Below are positions 18,900 through 28,433 of a stretch of DNA of 55,058 nt, piece by piece; within the stretch, counting starts at the first letter, position 1, and each line of letters opens with the position of its first letter. Where the stretch lies: the NCBI GenBank assembly GCA_003615045.1, contig ML014235.1, forward strand, positions 1-55,058, given 5' to 3'. Made by a program: the position numbers and the translations under genes. This DNA is from Caulochytrium protostelioides. Taxonomy: Eukaryota > Chytridiomycota > Caulochytriomycetes > Caulochytriales > Caulochytriaceae. Under the pieces are notes generated by a model. It was not told the origin of the DNA. It worked only from the letters and a program-made list of their open reading frames with translations, and searched no databases.

Positions 18900-21800
18900 A
18901 TGGACCGCCTTGCCGCCCACGCCGAGCCGCCGCTCGGCGGGAGCGCCGCCGGCATGACCCCACGGCCGCCTTTGACGCCGTCGGCCGCCGCCGGCGGGGC
19001 CGGCGCGTCCCTGCCGTACGAGCCCGTGACGCCCGCAATGATGGACGGCCTCGCGAACGACCTCTTGCCGATGGCATACCACCTCTACCAGCAAGGTCCC
19101 GCAGTGACGCAGAAGTTGCCGGCGCTGAAGCAGTTCCTGGCTGCGCACGAGATCACGTCGCACGACGCGATCGCACAACATCTCACGGAGCGCCACGTGG
19201 CGCAGATGCTGCTGGTCATGTGCGCGTCGCCACCATCCGACGGCGCCGATGCGTCCGCGCCCGCCACGGACGCGGCTGCGGCATCCAAGTCGGCCGCATC
19301 GTCATCGACCGCGGCTGCGGGGTCCGAGACGCCGGAGCTCTTCAATGGGTGGAATGGCGCAAACCTCATGAAGCTGGTGATCAAGCTGAAGCCCAATCTG
19401 GACTGGAGCGCGATCGTACGGCACTTGGATCACCCGGTGCTGCGCCCTGTGGCGGGTCCCCGCGCGCGGGAGCAGCTCGCCTTCGTGCTCGCTGTCCACC
19501 GCACCTCGCTGGGTGATCTGTCACGCGAGTCGGCGCTCCGCCTCTTTCCGAGCATCCAGCTCGTCAACCGCCGCTGGAACAACATGCATGCGCAGTTCGC
19601 GTTTCTCCAGGAAGTCATCCAGTCGGCGCCCGCCATGTTTGCCGACAACTCGACCGTGCTGCGCCTCACGCTCGCGATGGAGCCGAGCGCCGTCGGCACG
19701 AGCTCATCGGCAGACGGCGGGACGGCGGGCGGGTCGTCGTCGATGGCGGCGTCGTCGTCGTCATCGTCGGCCGAGACAAGCACGCTCAACATCCTGCTCG
19801 GCGGCGGCAGCAGCACGCGCGACGTGCCGGTGCCCAAGAGCCTGGTGGTGCAGGTGCGCGACCAGCCATGGAACGCATTCGATCTAATCCAGTGCCTCGT
19901 GGCATTGTGCGACGGCCCGCTCTACGAGGACGTTGTGCGCTTCCTCAGCGACGCTGCGCATACCGCGCCTGAGCTGCTGCTCATCGGGCTGGCCTTGCTA
20001 CCGCAGCGCCTGCCGGCCCTGACGGATCTCGCGACGGATCTGGTGATCTTCTGCCTCGTCAACCACGCGTCGACGGCGATCCTGCCGCGCCTATGGTCCA
20101 TTAATGCACAGCTGCTGACCCGCGGCGTGCTCGTGCTGTATGCGAAGGACCCGTCGACGCTTGGCCGCATTCTCGATGCGTGCCAGGAAATCAAGATCCT
20201 GACGAGCTTGCTCGAGAAGGTCCGGTATGAGTATGCGTTTTCGATCGACATGGCGAGCCTCGCCAGCCGCCGCGACTACCTCAACCTCGAGAAGTGGCTC
20301 ACAGACCACCTCAACAACCACGACGGCGAGGCCTTCTTCCAGGCCGCGCTCGACTTCCTCAACGACAAAGTCCAGACGATGATTGCCAAATCGAGCGAGC
20401 CGCCCTCGCAGCCGCCCCAGCCGCAGGCCGCCTCGGTCCCCCTGACTTTGAACGTCGTCACCATCTTCCTCAACGTGATGCGTCAGAGCAGCGCCCTCCA
20501 TACCGGACCCGTCGCCTACCAGCGGCGGTTCAAGCAGACCTGTGCCGCGTGCGTGCATGTGTTTCCCCAGCTCGCGCAGTATGCGTTTGATGGCGACGGC
20601 CCGCCGGTGGCTGGTTCGGCGAAGCTGCCCGGCACCCTCGACCCGGCGGGTGCCCCCGACGGCGGCGCGGCAAGCGGCGGCGAGTATGCCGACGGCGGCG
20701 GTGCAGCGGGCACGCCGAGCGAGTTCTCGGGCGACATCGAGAACGAGTGCAATGCGTACTGGCAGAAGCTCTACCAGAACGAGATGACGGTCCCCGAGAT
20801 CGTGCGGATGCTGCAGCGCTTTCAGAAAGCCGGCGACGCAGGCGACGCCGTGGCCTCGCGCGAGTTCAAGATCTACCAGTGCATGGTGTTTGGCTTTGTC
20901 GACGAGTACAAGTTCTACCGCGAGTGGCCCGAGAAGCAGCTGCTGCTCACGAGCGAGCTCTTTGGCGCGCTGATCCAGCACTCGCTCGCCACGGACCGCG
21001 TGCTGGGGGTGGCGCTGCGCTGCGTGCTCGACGCGCTGCGCCACCCGCCGGGCACTAAGATGTTCCGCTTCGGGGTGGACGCGTTGAGCCAGTTCCGCAC
21101 GCGTCTCGCCGAGTGGCCGCAGTATGGCGCGCTCATCCTGCAGATCCCCGACTTGGCGAAGCACGAGCCAGAGCTCGTCCAGTTCGTCCGATCGGAGCTC
21201 GAGCGCGCAAGTCCGTCGGCCGCGCACCCGCCGTCCGATGTGCTCGCTTCCTTGCACGGGTCGGGCAAGCCCGACCGCGTCCCGCTGCCGGGCCGTGGCG
21301 GCGGGAGCCGTGGCGGCCACGTGCCGTTTACGGCACTGCATCTGGACACGTCGCTGCTGTATGAGGCATCGCACGAGCCGCTGTTCGCGCCGCCGAAGCC
21401 GAATGCGGGACCGGCGCTGCTGACGCCGCCCGAGAACATCCAGGACACGATTCTGTTCATTATGAACAACGTCACGTTCGACAACCTCGATATGCACGCG
21501 GCCGACTTGGTAAATACACTGGACCAGGACTGGTTCCCGTGGTTCTGCCACTACCTTGTGAGCAAGCGCGTGAGCCAGGAGCCCAACTTTCACGGACTGT
21601 ACAACGCGCTGATCGACCGGCTCGCGTACCACCAGCACCCCGCCCTGACGCGGCTGTTCTCCCGCAACCTGCTGTATGAGACGTACGCGTGCATCAACAA
21701 GTACCTCAACTCGGAGAACATTTTGGTGGCGCCGACCGAGCGCAGCCATCTGAAGAACCTCGGCATGTGGCTTGGCCAGATTACGCTCGCCAAAGACATC

Positions 21801-24800
21801 CCGATCAAGCACCGCCATCTGAGCCTCAAGGATCTGCTGCTCGAGGGCCACGACCACGACCGCCTGATCGTGGTCGTCCCCTTCGTTTGCAAGATCCTTG
21901 AGCAGGGCCAGCAGGGCCGCGTCTTCCGGCCGCCGAACCCGTGGACGATGGCCATCCTCGGCGTGCTCTCGGAGATCTACCACTACGCCGACCTCAAGCT
22001 CAATCTCAAGTTCGAGATGGAGGTGCTCTGCAAGAACCTGCAGCTCGAGATGAGCGAGATCCCGCCGTCCTCCATCGTCCATAACCGGCCGCCCAAGACC
22101 GAGATCCCGGGCCTCGACCCGCTACTCGTCGGCGGCGACGGCTTCGACGGCGGCTTCGACGGCGGCCTACGCAACAACGGCGTCGGCGGCGGCCAGAGCC
22201 TGCCACCCGGCGTCGGCGCCGGCAGCAGCCAAGCGGGCAGCGCGGCCGGTGGCCCCGGCGGCGCAGCCGGCGCGAGCGCCGACTACCCGTCGCTGCTGCA
22301 GTACATCTCGTTCGATGCAAACCTCGCGCTCTTCAACGAGAACCCACATCTGAAGCGCATTGTGACGCTGGCGTTCGATCGCGCGATCCAGGAAGTCGCG
22401 TCATCGCCAGTCGTGGAGCGCAGCGTCACGATCGCCGCGATCAGCACGAAGGAGCTGGTAACAAAGGATTTCGCTTTCGAGCCCGACGAGCACAAGATGG
22501 CGAACGCGGCGCACCTGATGGCGTGCAGCTTGGCCGGCAGCCTGGCGGCCGTGTCGTCGCGCGAGCCCCTGCGCGTCGCGATGGCCGCGCATCTCCGCCA
22601 GATGCTGACCCAGGCTGGGTATACCGAGCAGGTCATCCCAGAGCCGCTCATCTTCATGGTCGTCAACAGCAATCTCGATCTGAGCCGGTTCATTATCGAG
22701 AAGGCCGCGAGCGAGAAAAGCGCTCCTGAAATCGACCGCGCCCTCAACCGCAACTACCTGCAGCGCCGGAAGCACCGCCAGCAGGTGGCCGCCGCGGCTG
22801 GCGGCGGCGGCGGCGCCAACCCACCACCTGTCTTCTACGACATCGCCGCTGTGCCCTCGCCATACCAGACGAACCTGCCCGACGCGCTGCGGCCGATGCC
22901 GAACGGCCTCAATGCCGCGCAACTCCGCGTCTACGAGGACTTTGCCCAGGTCTCCCACGCCGGCAACCTGGACGCCGGCACGCACCCGCCCCACGCGCAC
23001 CTCGGCCACCCGCAGCCGCCGGCCCATCTGGGGCTCGTCAGCGGCGGCGGCGGCGCGCATGTCTCGCCGCCGCCCGTCGCGTCCGTGGGTGGCGTCGCGG
23101 GCGCTGCGGACCTGCGCCGCCGCGCCGCGTCGTCGAACACCGGCGGGCCGGGCTCCCCGCTCGCGCTCCCCGACGGCGCCGATGCCGTCGCGGCCTCCCA
23201 GGCCCCGGTGGCGGGTCTGCACGGCGGCCCCGCGCTGGCTGTGCGCAACGCCGCGATCGGTGGCGGCGATCCCCTCAGCGCCAACGATTCGGCACGCTTC
23301 CATGCGCAAGCCCAGGCCCAGGCGCAAGCGCAAGCGCAGGCAGCGGCGGCGGCCGCGGCCGCGGCCGGCCCTTCGCCAGCGGCCATCTACCGCAAGTTCT
23401 GCGAGTACCTGGACCAGCTGCGCGAGCTGGTGCGGGAAGACGTCGATCCGAACGTCAAGACGGCTGAGGGCGAGGTGCCGCCGCACCCGCATCTCGAGCA
23501 GATCCGGCCGCTGCTGCGCAGCATGGTGATGCTGATCCAGCACCCCGTGGCGCCGCCCGCGACGGCGGGCATGAGCGCGGCGGCCGCGGCGGCCGCGGCG
23601 GTGCAGAACCAGCAGCGCCGCGACGAGGCCGTGCTGTCCTGCTCGCAGAAGGTCATGCAGGTGCTGTTCCGCTCCGAGTCGCGCTTTGGCCGCGAGATCT
23701 ACCTGGGCATGCTGGACAAGCTCTGCGAGCTGTCGCGCCGCCTGGCTCGCGAGATCCGCGAGTGGCTCATCTACTCGGACGACGACCGCAAGTACACGAG
23801 CGTCGATGTCGCGATCGTGATCCTGCAGTCGGGCCTCGTCACGCCCGCCGAGATGGATATGCAGCTCGCGCGCCTCATCGAGGCTGGCCGCACGACCGTC
23901 ATCCAGTTCACCGTCCAGCTGCTCCAGACCGTTATTGTCGAGCAGAACATGGCGACCGTGACGGACTTTTTGTACTCGATCGAGGTGCTGCGCCACCGTC
24001 TCGTCCTGCTTCAGCGCGTCGTCGCCCGCGGCCCGGACGCCGAGGCGGTGGCGGCAGCGGCGGCCGATGCCGATGCCGATGCCGAGGGCCGCGATGGCCC
24101 TGCGAACGCGAACGCGATGCCGCCGCACGCGGAAGCCGCACAGGAAGCGGATGTGCTGTCGTCGCTGCTGGAGGCGGTGGATGCGCGCTGGGTCATGATC
24201 GACCGCGACCAGAACGAGCATACGCTCGCACGCTACCTGGAGGCGATCTTTGCGGACTGGATCCGCCTGTACAACCATCCGGCGGCCAACGAGCAGACGT
24301 TCGCGCGGTTCGTCTGGCACCTGCAGAACCAGGGCGTGCTGCGCGACGAGCAGATCACGCCGCTCTTCTTCCGCATCTGCACCGAGATGAGCGAGCAGAC
24401 CTGCCGTAAGGTCACGGACGCGATGGCGCTGGCGCAGGCGCAGGCCGGTGAGTACCCGAACGCCGCCGTCGCGGCCGAGATGGTCGGCGGGCAGCCCTAC
24501 CAGGCCGTCGATGCTTTCGCGCGGCTGATTGTGTTACTGATCCGGTACAACACCGACACGACAGCGGCCGTCGGCGGCATCCCGGGCGCGGACGTCGCGG
24601 CCATCGACGACCAGGATCAGGACCCGGCGCGCCTCAACCTGATCGCCAAGATCGTCTCGGTGGTGGTGCTCGTGCTGGTGCACTCGCACGAGCAGCAGCG
24701 CACCCACTTCAACCAGCAGCCGTACTTCCGCTTGTTCAGCACGCTGCTGAACGACCTCTCGAGCGGCCTCAACGACGCCAACCAGCGCCCCGGGTACACC

Positions 24801-26105
24801 CAGTGCCTGCTGACGGCGATCAGCAACACGTTCCATACCCTGCAGCCCGGGTTCCTGCCCGGCTTCACGTTCAGCTGGCTGCAGCTGATCAGCCACCGCA
24901 ACTTCATGAGCAAGCTGCTGATGATTGAGGGCCAGAAGGGCTGGCCGTTTATCCACCGACTGATGATCGATCTGTTCCGCTTTATGCGGCCCTTCCTGCT
25001 CGTGGTCGCGCCCGCCGACCCGGGCGCGGTCGCTGGCGACGCCGCGGGCGCTGGCGCAGCGCCCCGGCGCGGCGTGCCGCATATGACGGAGCCCGGCCGC
25101 CAGCTGTACCACGCGACGCTGCGAATCTTGCTCGTGCTGCTCCACGACTTCCCCGAGTTCCTGTGCGCGTTCCACCACGCGTTTGTGGACCTCATTCCCG
25201 TGAACTGCATCCAGCTGCGCAACCTGATCCTGTCGGCGTTCCCGCGCGACATGCGTCTGCCCGACCCGTTCACGCCGTCGCTGAAGGTCGAGCTGCTGCC
25301 GCAGATCGGCGCGCGCCCACTGGTCCTGAGCGACACGCGGTCGGCGCTGAGCCACGCGGCGCTCGCGGGGCCCGCGACGCTGGCCGACGAGCTCGACGCT
25401 TATCTGAAGGGCGCGCGGGTCCCCGCGTCCTTTATCGCCGACTTGCCGGCCAAGCTGCGGCTGGCAGCGCCCCCGGCGTCGGCGTCGGCGTCGGCGTCCG
25501 CCGCCGCGCCCACCGAGTCCAAGTACCACGTGCCGGCCATGAACGCGCTCGTGCTGACGGTGGGCATGTACGCCATCGAGGAAGCCGAGCGCCGCGCCCG
25601 CGCGTCGTCGAGCCGGCCGCCGCCCGCGGATGCCCCAGCGCTCGTGTTTGCGACGCCCTCCAAAGCCACGACGCTCTTCCACGGGCTGTGCACGCACTTC
25701 GACACCGAGGGCCGCTACTTCTTCCTCTCGGCGATGGCCAACCAGCTGCGGTACCCGAACAGCCACACGCACTTCTTTTCGTTTATGCTGCTGCAGCTGT
25801 TTGCGAAGGCGGAGAGCGATGTCGTGCCCGAGCAGATCACGCGCGTGCTCATTGAGCGGCTGATTGTGCACCGCCCCCATCCGTACGGCCTGCTGATCAC
25901 CTTCATCGAGCTGCTGCGCAACCCCGCGTACGCCCGCTGGGACCACCGCGCCCTCGTCAAGCTGAGCCCGGACATTGCGCGCCTCTTCAACTCGGTCGAG
26001 AAGAGCATCACGGCGTCCATGAACCGCACCGTCGCCAACGGCCTGCCGACCGCGTTAGATCCCGCCTCGAACGCCGGCGCCGGTCTGGCCGAGACCGCCG
26101 CCTAG
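18900..26105 (+). CDS. NOT1: CCR4-NOT complex scaffold subunit NOT1 / CNOT1
   Basis: NOT1 is the scaffold of the CCR4-NOT deadenylase, holding CAF1, CCR4, CAF40 and NOT2/3/5 for mRNA decay and translational repression. It is a single 7.2-kb exon encoding 2401 aa (human 2376, yeast 2108). Regions: N-terminal helical repeats with ASRRDYLNLEKWLTDHL; the CAF1-binding MIF4G domain at about 860-1060 (VSKRVSQEPNFHGLYNALID, VFRPPNPWTMAILGVLSEIY); the CAF40-binding DUF3819 bundle at about 1130-1285; and the C-terminal NOT1 domain at about 1870-2390 (HDFPEFLCAFHHAFVDLIP, NCIQLRNLILSAFPRDMRLP, QLRYPNSHTHFFSFM). Roughly the first 200 residues of human CNOT1 have no counterpart. Poly-Gly linkers and an (AQ)n/poly-Ala run (23308-23366) separate the domains. 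The only in-frame ATG before conserved sequence is 18900. Confidence 0.97.
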   Translation: MDRLAAHAEPPLGGSAAGMTPRPPLTPSAAAGGAGASLPYEPVTPAMMDGLANDLLPMAYHLYQQGPAVTQKLPALKQFLAAHEITSHDAIAQHLTERHVAQMLLVMCASPPSDGADASAPATDAAAASKSAASSSTAAAGSETPELFNGWNGANLMKLVIKLKPNLDWSAIVRHLDHPVLRPVAGPRAREQLAFVLAVHRTSLGDLSRESALRLFPSIQLVNRRWNNMHAQFAFLQEVIQSAPAMFADNSTVLRLTLAMEPSAVGTSSSADGGTAGGSSSMAASSSSSSAETSTLNILLGGGSSTRDVPVPKSLVVQVRDQPWNAFDLIQCLVALCDGPLYEDVVRFLSDAAHTAPELLLIGLALLPQRLPALTDLATDLVIFCLVNHASTAILPRLWSINAQLLTRGVLVLYAKDPSTLGRILDACQEIKILTSLLEKVRYEYAFSIDMASLASRRDYLNLEKWLTDHLNNHDGEAFFQAALDFLNDKVQTMIAKSSEPPSQPPQPQAASVPLTLNVVTIFLNVMRQSSALHTGPVAYQRRFKQTCAACVHVFPQLAQYAFDGDGPPVAGSAKLPGTLDPAGAPDGGAASGGEYADGGGAAGTPSEFSGDIENECNAYWQKLYQNEMTVPEIVRMLQRFQKAGDAGDAVASREFKIYQCMVFGFVDEYKFYREWPEKQLLLTSELFGALIQHSLATDRVLGVALRCVLDALRHPPGTKMFRFGVDALSQFRTRLAEWPQYGALILQIPDLAKHEPELVQFVRSELERASPSAAHPPSDVLASLHGSGKPDRVPLPGRGGGSRGGHVPFTALHLDTSLLYEASHEPLFAPPKPNAGPALLTPPENIQDTILFIMNNVTFDNLDMHAADLVNTLDQDWFPWFCHYLVSKRVSQEPNFHGLYNALIDRLAYHQHPALTRLFSRNLLYETYACINKYLNSENILVAPTERSHLKNLGMWLGQITLAKDIPIKHRHLSLKDLLLEGHDHDRLIVVVPFVCKILEQGQQGRVFRPPNPWTMAILGVLSEIYHYADLKLNLKFEMEVLCKNLQLEMSEIPPSSIVHNRPPKTEIPGLDPLLVGGDGFDGGFDGGLRNNGVGGGQSLPPGVGAGSSQAGSAAGGPGGAAGASADYPSLLQYISFDANLALFNENPHLKRIVTLAFDRAIQEVASSPVVERSVTIAAISTKELVTKDFAFEPDEHKMANAAHLMACSLAGSLAAVSSREPLRVAMAAHLRQMLTQAGYTEQVIPEPLIFMVVNSNLDLSRFIIEKAASEKSAPEIDRALNRNYLQRRKHRQQVAAAAGGGGGANPPPVFYDIAAVPSPYQTNLPDALRPMPNGLNAAQLRVYEDFAQVSHAGNLDAGTHPPHAHLGHPQPPAHLGLVSGGGGAHVSPPPVASVGGVAGAADLRRRAASSNTGGPGSPLALPDGADAVAASQAPVAGLHGGPALAVRNAAIGGGDPLSANDSARFHAQAQAQAQAQAQAAAAAAAAAGPSPAAIYRKFCEYLDQLRELVREDVDPNVKTAEGEVPPHPHLEQIRPLLRSMVMLIQHPVAPPATAGMSAAAAAAAAVQNQQRRDEAVLSCSQKVMQVLFRSESRFGREIYLGMLDKLCELSRRLAREIREWLIYSDDDRKYTSVDVAIVILQSGLVTPAEMDMQLARLIEAGRTTVIQFTVQLLQTVIVEQNMATVTDFLYSIEVLRHRLVLLQRVVARGPDAEAVAAAAADADADAEGRDGPANANAMPPHAEAAQEADVLSSLLEAVDARWVMIDRDQNEHTLARYLEAIFADWIRLYNHPAANEQTFARFVWHLQNQGVLRDEQITPLFFRICTEMSEQTCRKVTDAMALAQAQAGEYPNAAVAAEMVGGQPYQAVDAFARLIVLLIRYNTDTTAAVGGIPGADVAAIDDQDQDPARLNLIAKIVSVVVLVLVHSHEQQRTHFNQQPYFRLFSTLLNDLSSGLNDANQRPGYTQCLLTAISNTFHTLQPGFLPGFTFSWLQLISHRNFMSKLLMIEGQKGWPFIHRLMIDLFRFMRPFLLVVAPADPGAVAGDAAGAGAAPRRGVPHMTEPGRQLYHATLRILLVLLHDFPEFLCAFHHAFVDLIPVNCIQLRNLILSAFPRDMRLPDPFTPSLKVELLPQIGARPLVLSDTRSALSHAALAGPATLADELDAYLKGARVPASFIADLPAKLRLAAPPASASASASAAAPTESKYHVPAMNALVLTVGMYAIEEAERRARASSSRPPPADAPALVFATPSKATTLFHGLCTHFDTEGRYFFLSAMANQLRYPNSHTHFFSFMLLQLFAKAESDVVPEQITRVLIERLIVHRPHPYGLLITFIELLRNPAYARWDHRALVKLSPDIARLFNSVEKSITASMNRTVANGLPTALDPASNAGAGLAETAA

Positions 26106-26252
26106 CCACGTGGGCGACGACGGCACCGCATCGCTTCTTGCTCGATGGCTGGGCATCGATTGATGCTGTGTATGTATAGTATAGTAGACACCTTGCGTGT
26201 GTGTCGTTATGGGTATGAGTCGGTCGTTGCATCCAATCGGGCAGCGTGGGGG

Positions 26253-27758
26253 TTACGCATGGTGCGAGGCGGCGGCGCCCAGGCCGGCGGCGAGGCCCGG
26301 TGCGCTGTTGCCCGTACTGCCGCTGCCGCTGCCAGCCGCCGCGGCCGCCGACGCGCTCGCGAGCATCGTCCGCAGCGCGATCTGCGTCGTGTGCGCCGTC
26401 CACAGGTCGTGGCCCGAGAGCGTCCGCGGCACCGCGAGCGGCGCTGGCGCGCACCGCGCTAGCGCCGCCAGGATCGCCGCGCTGTCGTCGATGGCCGCGG
26501 GCCGCTCACTGCCGTGGGCGCTGCCGTGAGCGGCGTGGGTGCTGCCGTGAGCGGCGTGGGCGCTGCCGTGGGCGCCGTGCGCGCCGCCAGGGCCGCCCGG
26601 CCCGCCCGCGGCCACCGTGGCGCCCGGCGCGCTCGCAGGCGTCGTGCGGCGGCTTACGATGCGGTCGGTCGGCGTCGCGCCGTAGGCGGCCGGAAGCCGG
26701 CCCGCCGAGGCGGCGGCGGCGGCGGCGGCGGGCGGCGTGCCGTGGGCCATGCGCAAGGCGCCGCTGCCGGGCGACGGCGCGCTCGCGGCCGGCGTGGACG
26801 CCGTCGCCGTCGCCGTGCTGGCAGCCGCTGCGGCGGCGGCGGCGGCCGCCGCGGCGGCCGCGAGCTTGCGCTGGCCTTCCTTCGAGCGCGGGTGCTTGAT
26901 CTGGTACTCGTGCAGCAGGGTATCGAACGGCACGGGGCGGTGCGCGACGGCGCGCTTCGCCGCTACGGGGTGGATCTTACACGTGATGTTGCGCAGGCAC
27001 GGCGTGCCGTTGTCGAGCAGCACCGCGCAGTGCTCGCGGAGATCGACCGTCGACCGCGACTTCTTGAGCTTCTTGGGCTTGCTGCCTGTCGGCGTCGCGG
27101 TCGGCAGGGCGTTGGTCACGGTCGTGGCGACCGACGAGGCGGGTGAGTCGGCCCCGGGCGTCGGGCTCGCCATCGCGGCAGCAGACTTGGCGGACGCCGA
27201 GGTCCCGCTACCGGCGGCGCCGTCGATCCCGGTCGTGATCACGCTCGGCAACGCCGCCGCGGCGGTGGGCGGCGTGCTGAGCAACGTCGCGAGGGCGGCC
27301 CGGTCACGGGCGGCCATCTTGGAGTGGGCTGGGCGCGCCGCAGCGGCGGAGGCGGCGGCCGTGCTGCTGGGTGTCATGAGGTGCTGGGAGCGCTCGGCGG
27401 CGGCCTGCGGGTTACATAGCGCTTCGTGGTCGAGGAACGCGGCCAGGAGCACGGGCTTCTGGCAGTGGCGGCAGGTGCCGATCGGGGCCGGGTCGTCGAG
27501 GTAGAGCGTGAACGGCGGCGGGCCGGCCGGCGGCGCGGCGGCGCGGCGCTTGCGATCGCAGCGGTCGGCGTCGGCGTCGGGCTCGTCGCGGTCGGTGTCG
27601 GAGAGCCAGTCGGAGTCGGTCGGACTCAGATAGCGCAGGTGGTAGGTCTGGTTGAACTGCTCCCACGTGGCGGGCGCCGTCGCGGCAGCAGCAGCACTCG
27701 CAGCAGCAGCAGCACTCGCAGCAGCAGCAGCAGCAGCAGCAGACGGTGTCGGCGGCAT
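26253..27758 (-). CDS. SGF73: SAGA subunit SGF73 / ataxin-7 homologue
   Basis: Sgf73 anchors the H2B deubiquitinase module to SAGA. The 501-aa protein has the N-terminal zinc-binding element CRHCQKPVLLAAFLDHEALC at about 95-115 and the SCA7 domain at about 225-290, with VDLREHCAVLLDNGTPCLR, NITCKIHPVAAKRAV and RPVPFDTLLHEYQ. The rest is Ala/Ser/Gly-rich and includes a GSAHAAHGS-type repeat. The start at 27758 is followed by an alanine tract encoded by (GCT)n. The frame continues upstream through a poly-proline stretch to 28364, with another in-frame ATG at 28226; I regard that as 5' sequence but cannot exclude it. It is the downstream member of one of only two same-strand pairs in the window (the GCK kinase lies upstream). 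Confidence 0.88.
   Translation of the reverse strand: MPPTPSAAAAAAAASAAAAASAAAAATAPATWEQFNQTYHLRYLSPTDSDWLSDTDRDEPDADADRCDRKRRAAAPPAGPPPFTLYLDDPAPIGTCRHCQKPVLLAAFLDHEALCNPQAAAERSQHLMTPSSTAAASAAAARPAHSKMAARDRAALATLLSTPPTAAAALPSVITTGIDGAAGSGTSASAKSAAAMASPTPGADSPASSVATTVTNALPTATPTGSKPKKLKKSRSTVDLREHCAVLLDNGTPCLRNITCKIHPVAAKRAVAHRPVPFDTLLHEYQIKHPRSKEGQRKLAAAAAAAAAAAAAASTATATASTPAASAPSPGSGALRMAHGTPPAAAAAAASAGRLPAAYGATPTDRIVSRRTTPASAPGATVAAGGPGGPGGAHGAHGSAHAAHGSTHAAHGSAHGSERPAAIDDSAAILAALARCAPAPLAVPRTLSGHDLWTAHTTQIALRTMLASASAAAAAGSGSGSTGNSAPGLAAGLGAAASHHA
27685..27742. repeat. CAG/CTG triplet tract encoding the SGF73 alanine run
   Basis: Three blocks of GCA/CAG triplets interrupted by CTC (plus strand) encode alanine tracts right after the SGF73 start on the minus strand. 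The last block has about seven uninterrupted triplets. Confidence 0.9.
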
Positions 27759-28019
27759 TACCGCGGCCGCGGCGCCGCCGAGGCGTTGTCGGTGGGCGGC
27801 GTCGTGGCACGCGCGAGCGGCTCCGGTGGCGGGGCGCGCCGCGGCGAGGGACGCAGTGGAGAAGAACGCGGGCGACGGCGGCGGCAACGGGTCGATGCGG
27901 AGGATCACGGCGCGCGCGCCGTCGGCTGAGGAAGCGCGAGCAGCGGCGAGCAGACGCAGGCGGCCAGCGGCAACGACAGGCGCCCGTGATACCCGGACGG
28001 TTTGCGCTCTCGGCGCTCT

Positions 28020-28065
<46 letters not shown>

Positions 28066-28433
28066 AGCGACGGCGGCGGCAGCGACGGCGGCGGCAGTGA
28101 CGGCGGCGGCAGCGACGGCGCCGCACCGATGGATGCAATGAATGAGATGGAGCAGCGCGTCGGCGCTTTCACGGCCCGCAGCGCCGCGAGTTGGCGGCGT
28201 CCCGCCGCCGGATCAGTGATCGGCATGGCGGCCGCCGACGCAAAGAAAGCGCTCCGTGCGGCACGGCCGCGGCACGGTGGCGCCCGCCCGCGCGCCGGAC
28301 AGCTCTCGGCGGCGCCCGCCGCCGCCGCCGCGGCCGCCGCCGCGACCGCCGGCGGGACGCGCAAAAGGGAGAAAAAGGGCGATGGATTACATGGACAACG
28401 GGGCCGCGGCGACCGCCGTCGCGCCGAGGACCG
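27759..28433. other. Spacer between the GCK kinase and SGF73 with (GGC)n
   Basis: This is the 675-bp gap between two minus-strand genes. It carries a pure (GGC)15 run (28021-28065), followed by three copies of the 15-bp unit AGCGACGGCGGCGGC (28066-28110) and a partial fourth. Read on the minus strand the tract would give polyproline in frame with SGF73, but conserved SGF73 sequence starts only after it. Confidence 0.7.

Noticed and set aside
20091-24320. Two open frames of more than 600 codons antisense to NOT1
   Set aside because: Same compositional cause; the NOT1 sense frame is conserved throughout.
27759-28364. Extended SGF73 N-terminus through polyproline
   Set aside because: The added part is only repeat-derived Pro/Ala sequence; conserved sequence begins after the ATG at 27758. 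Kept open as a minor alternative.
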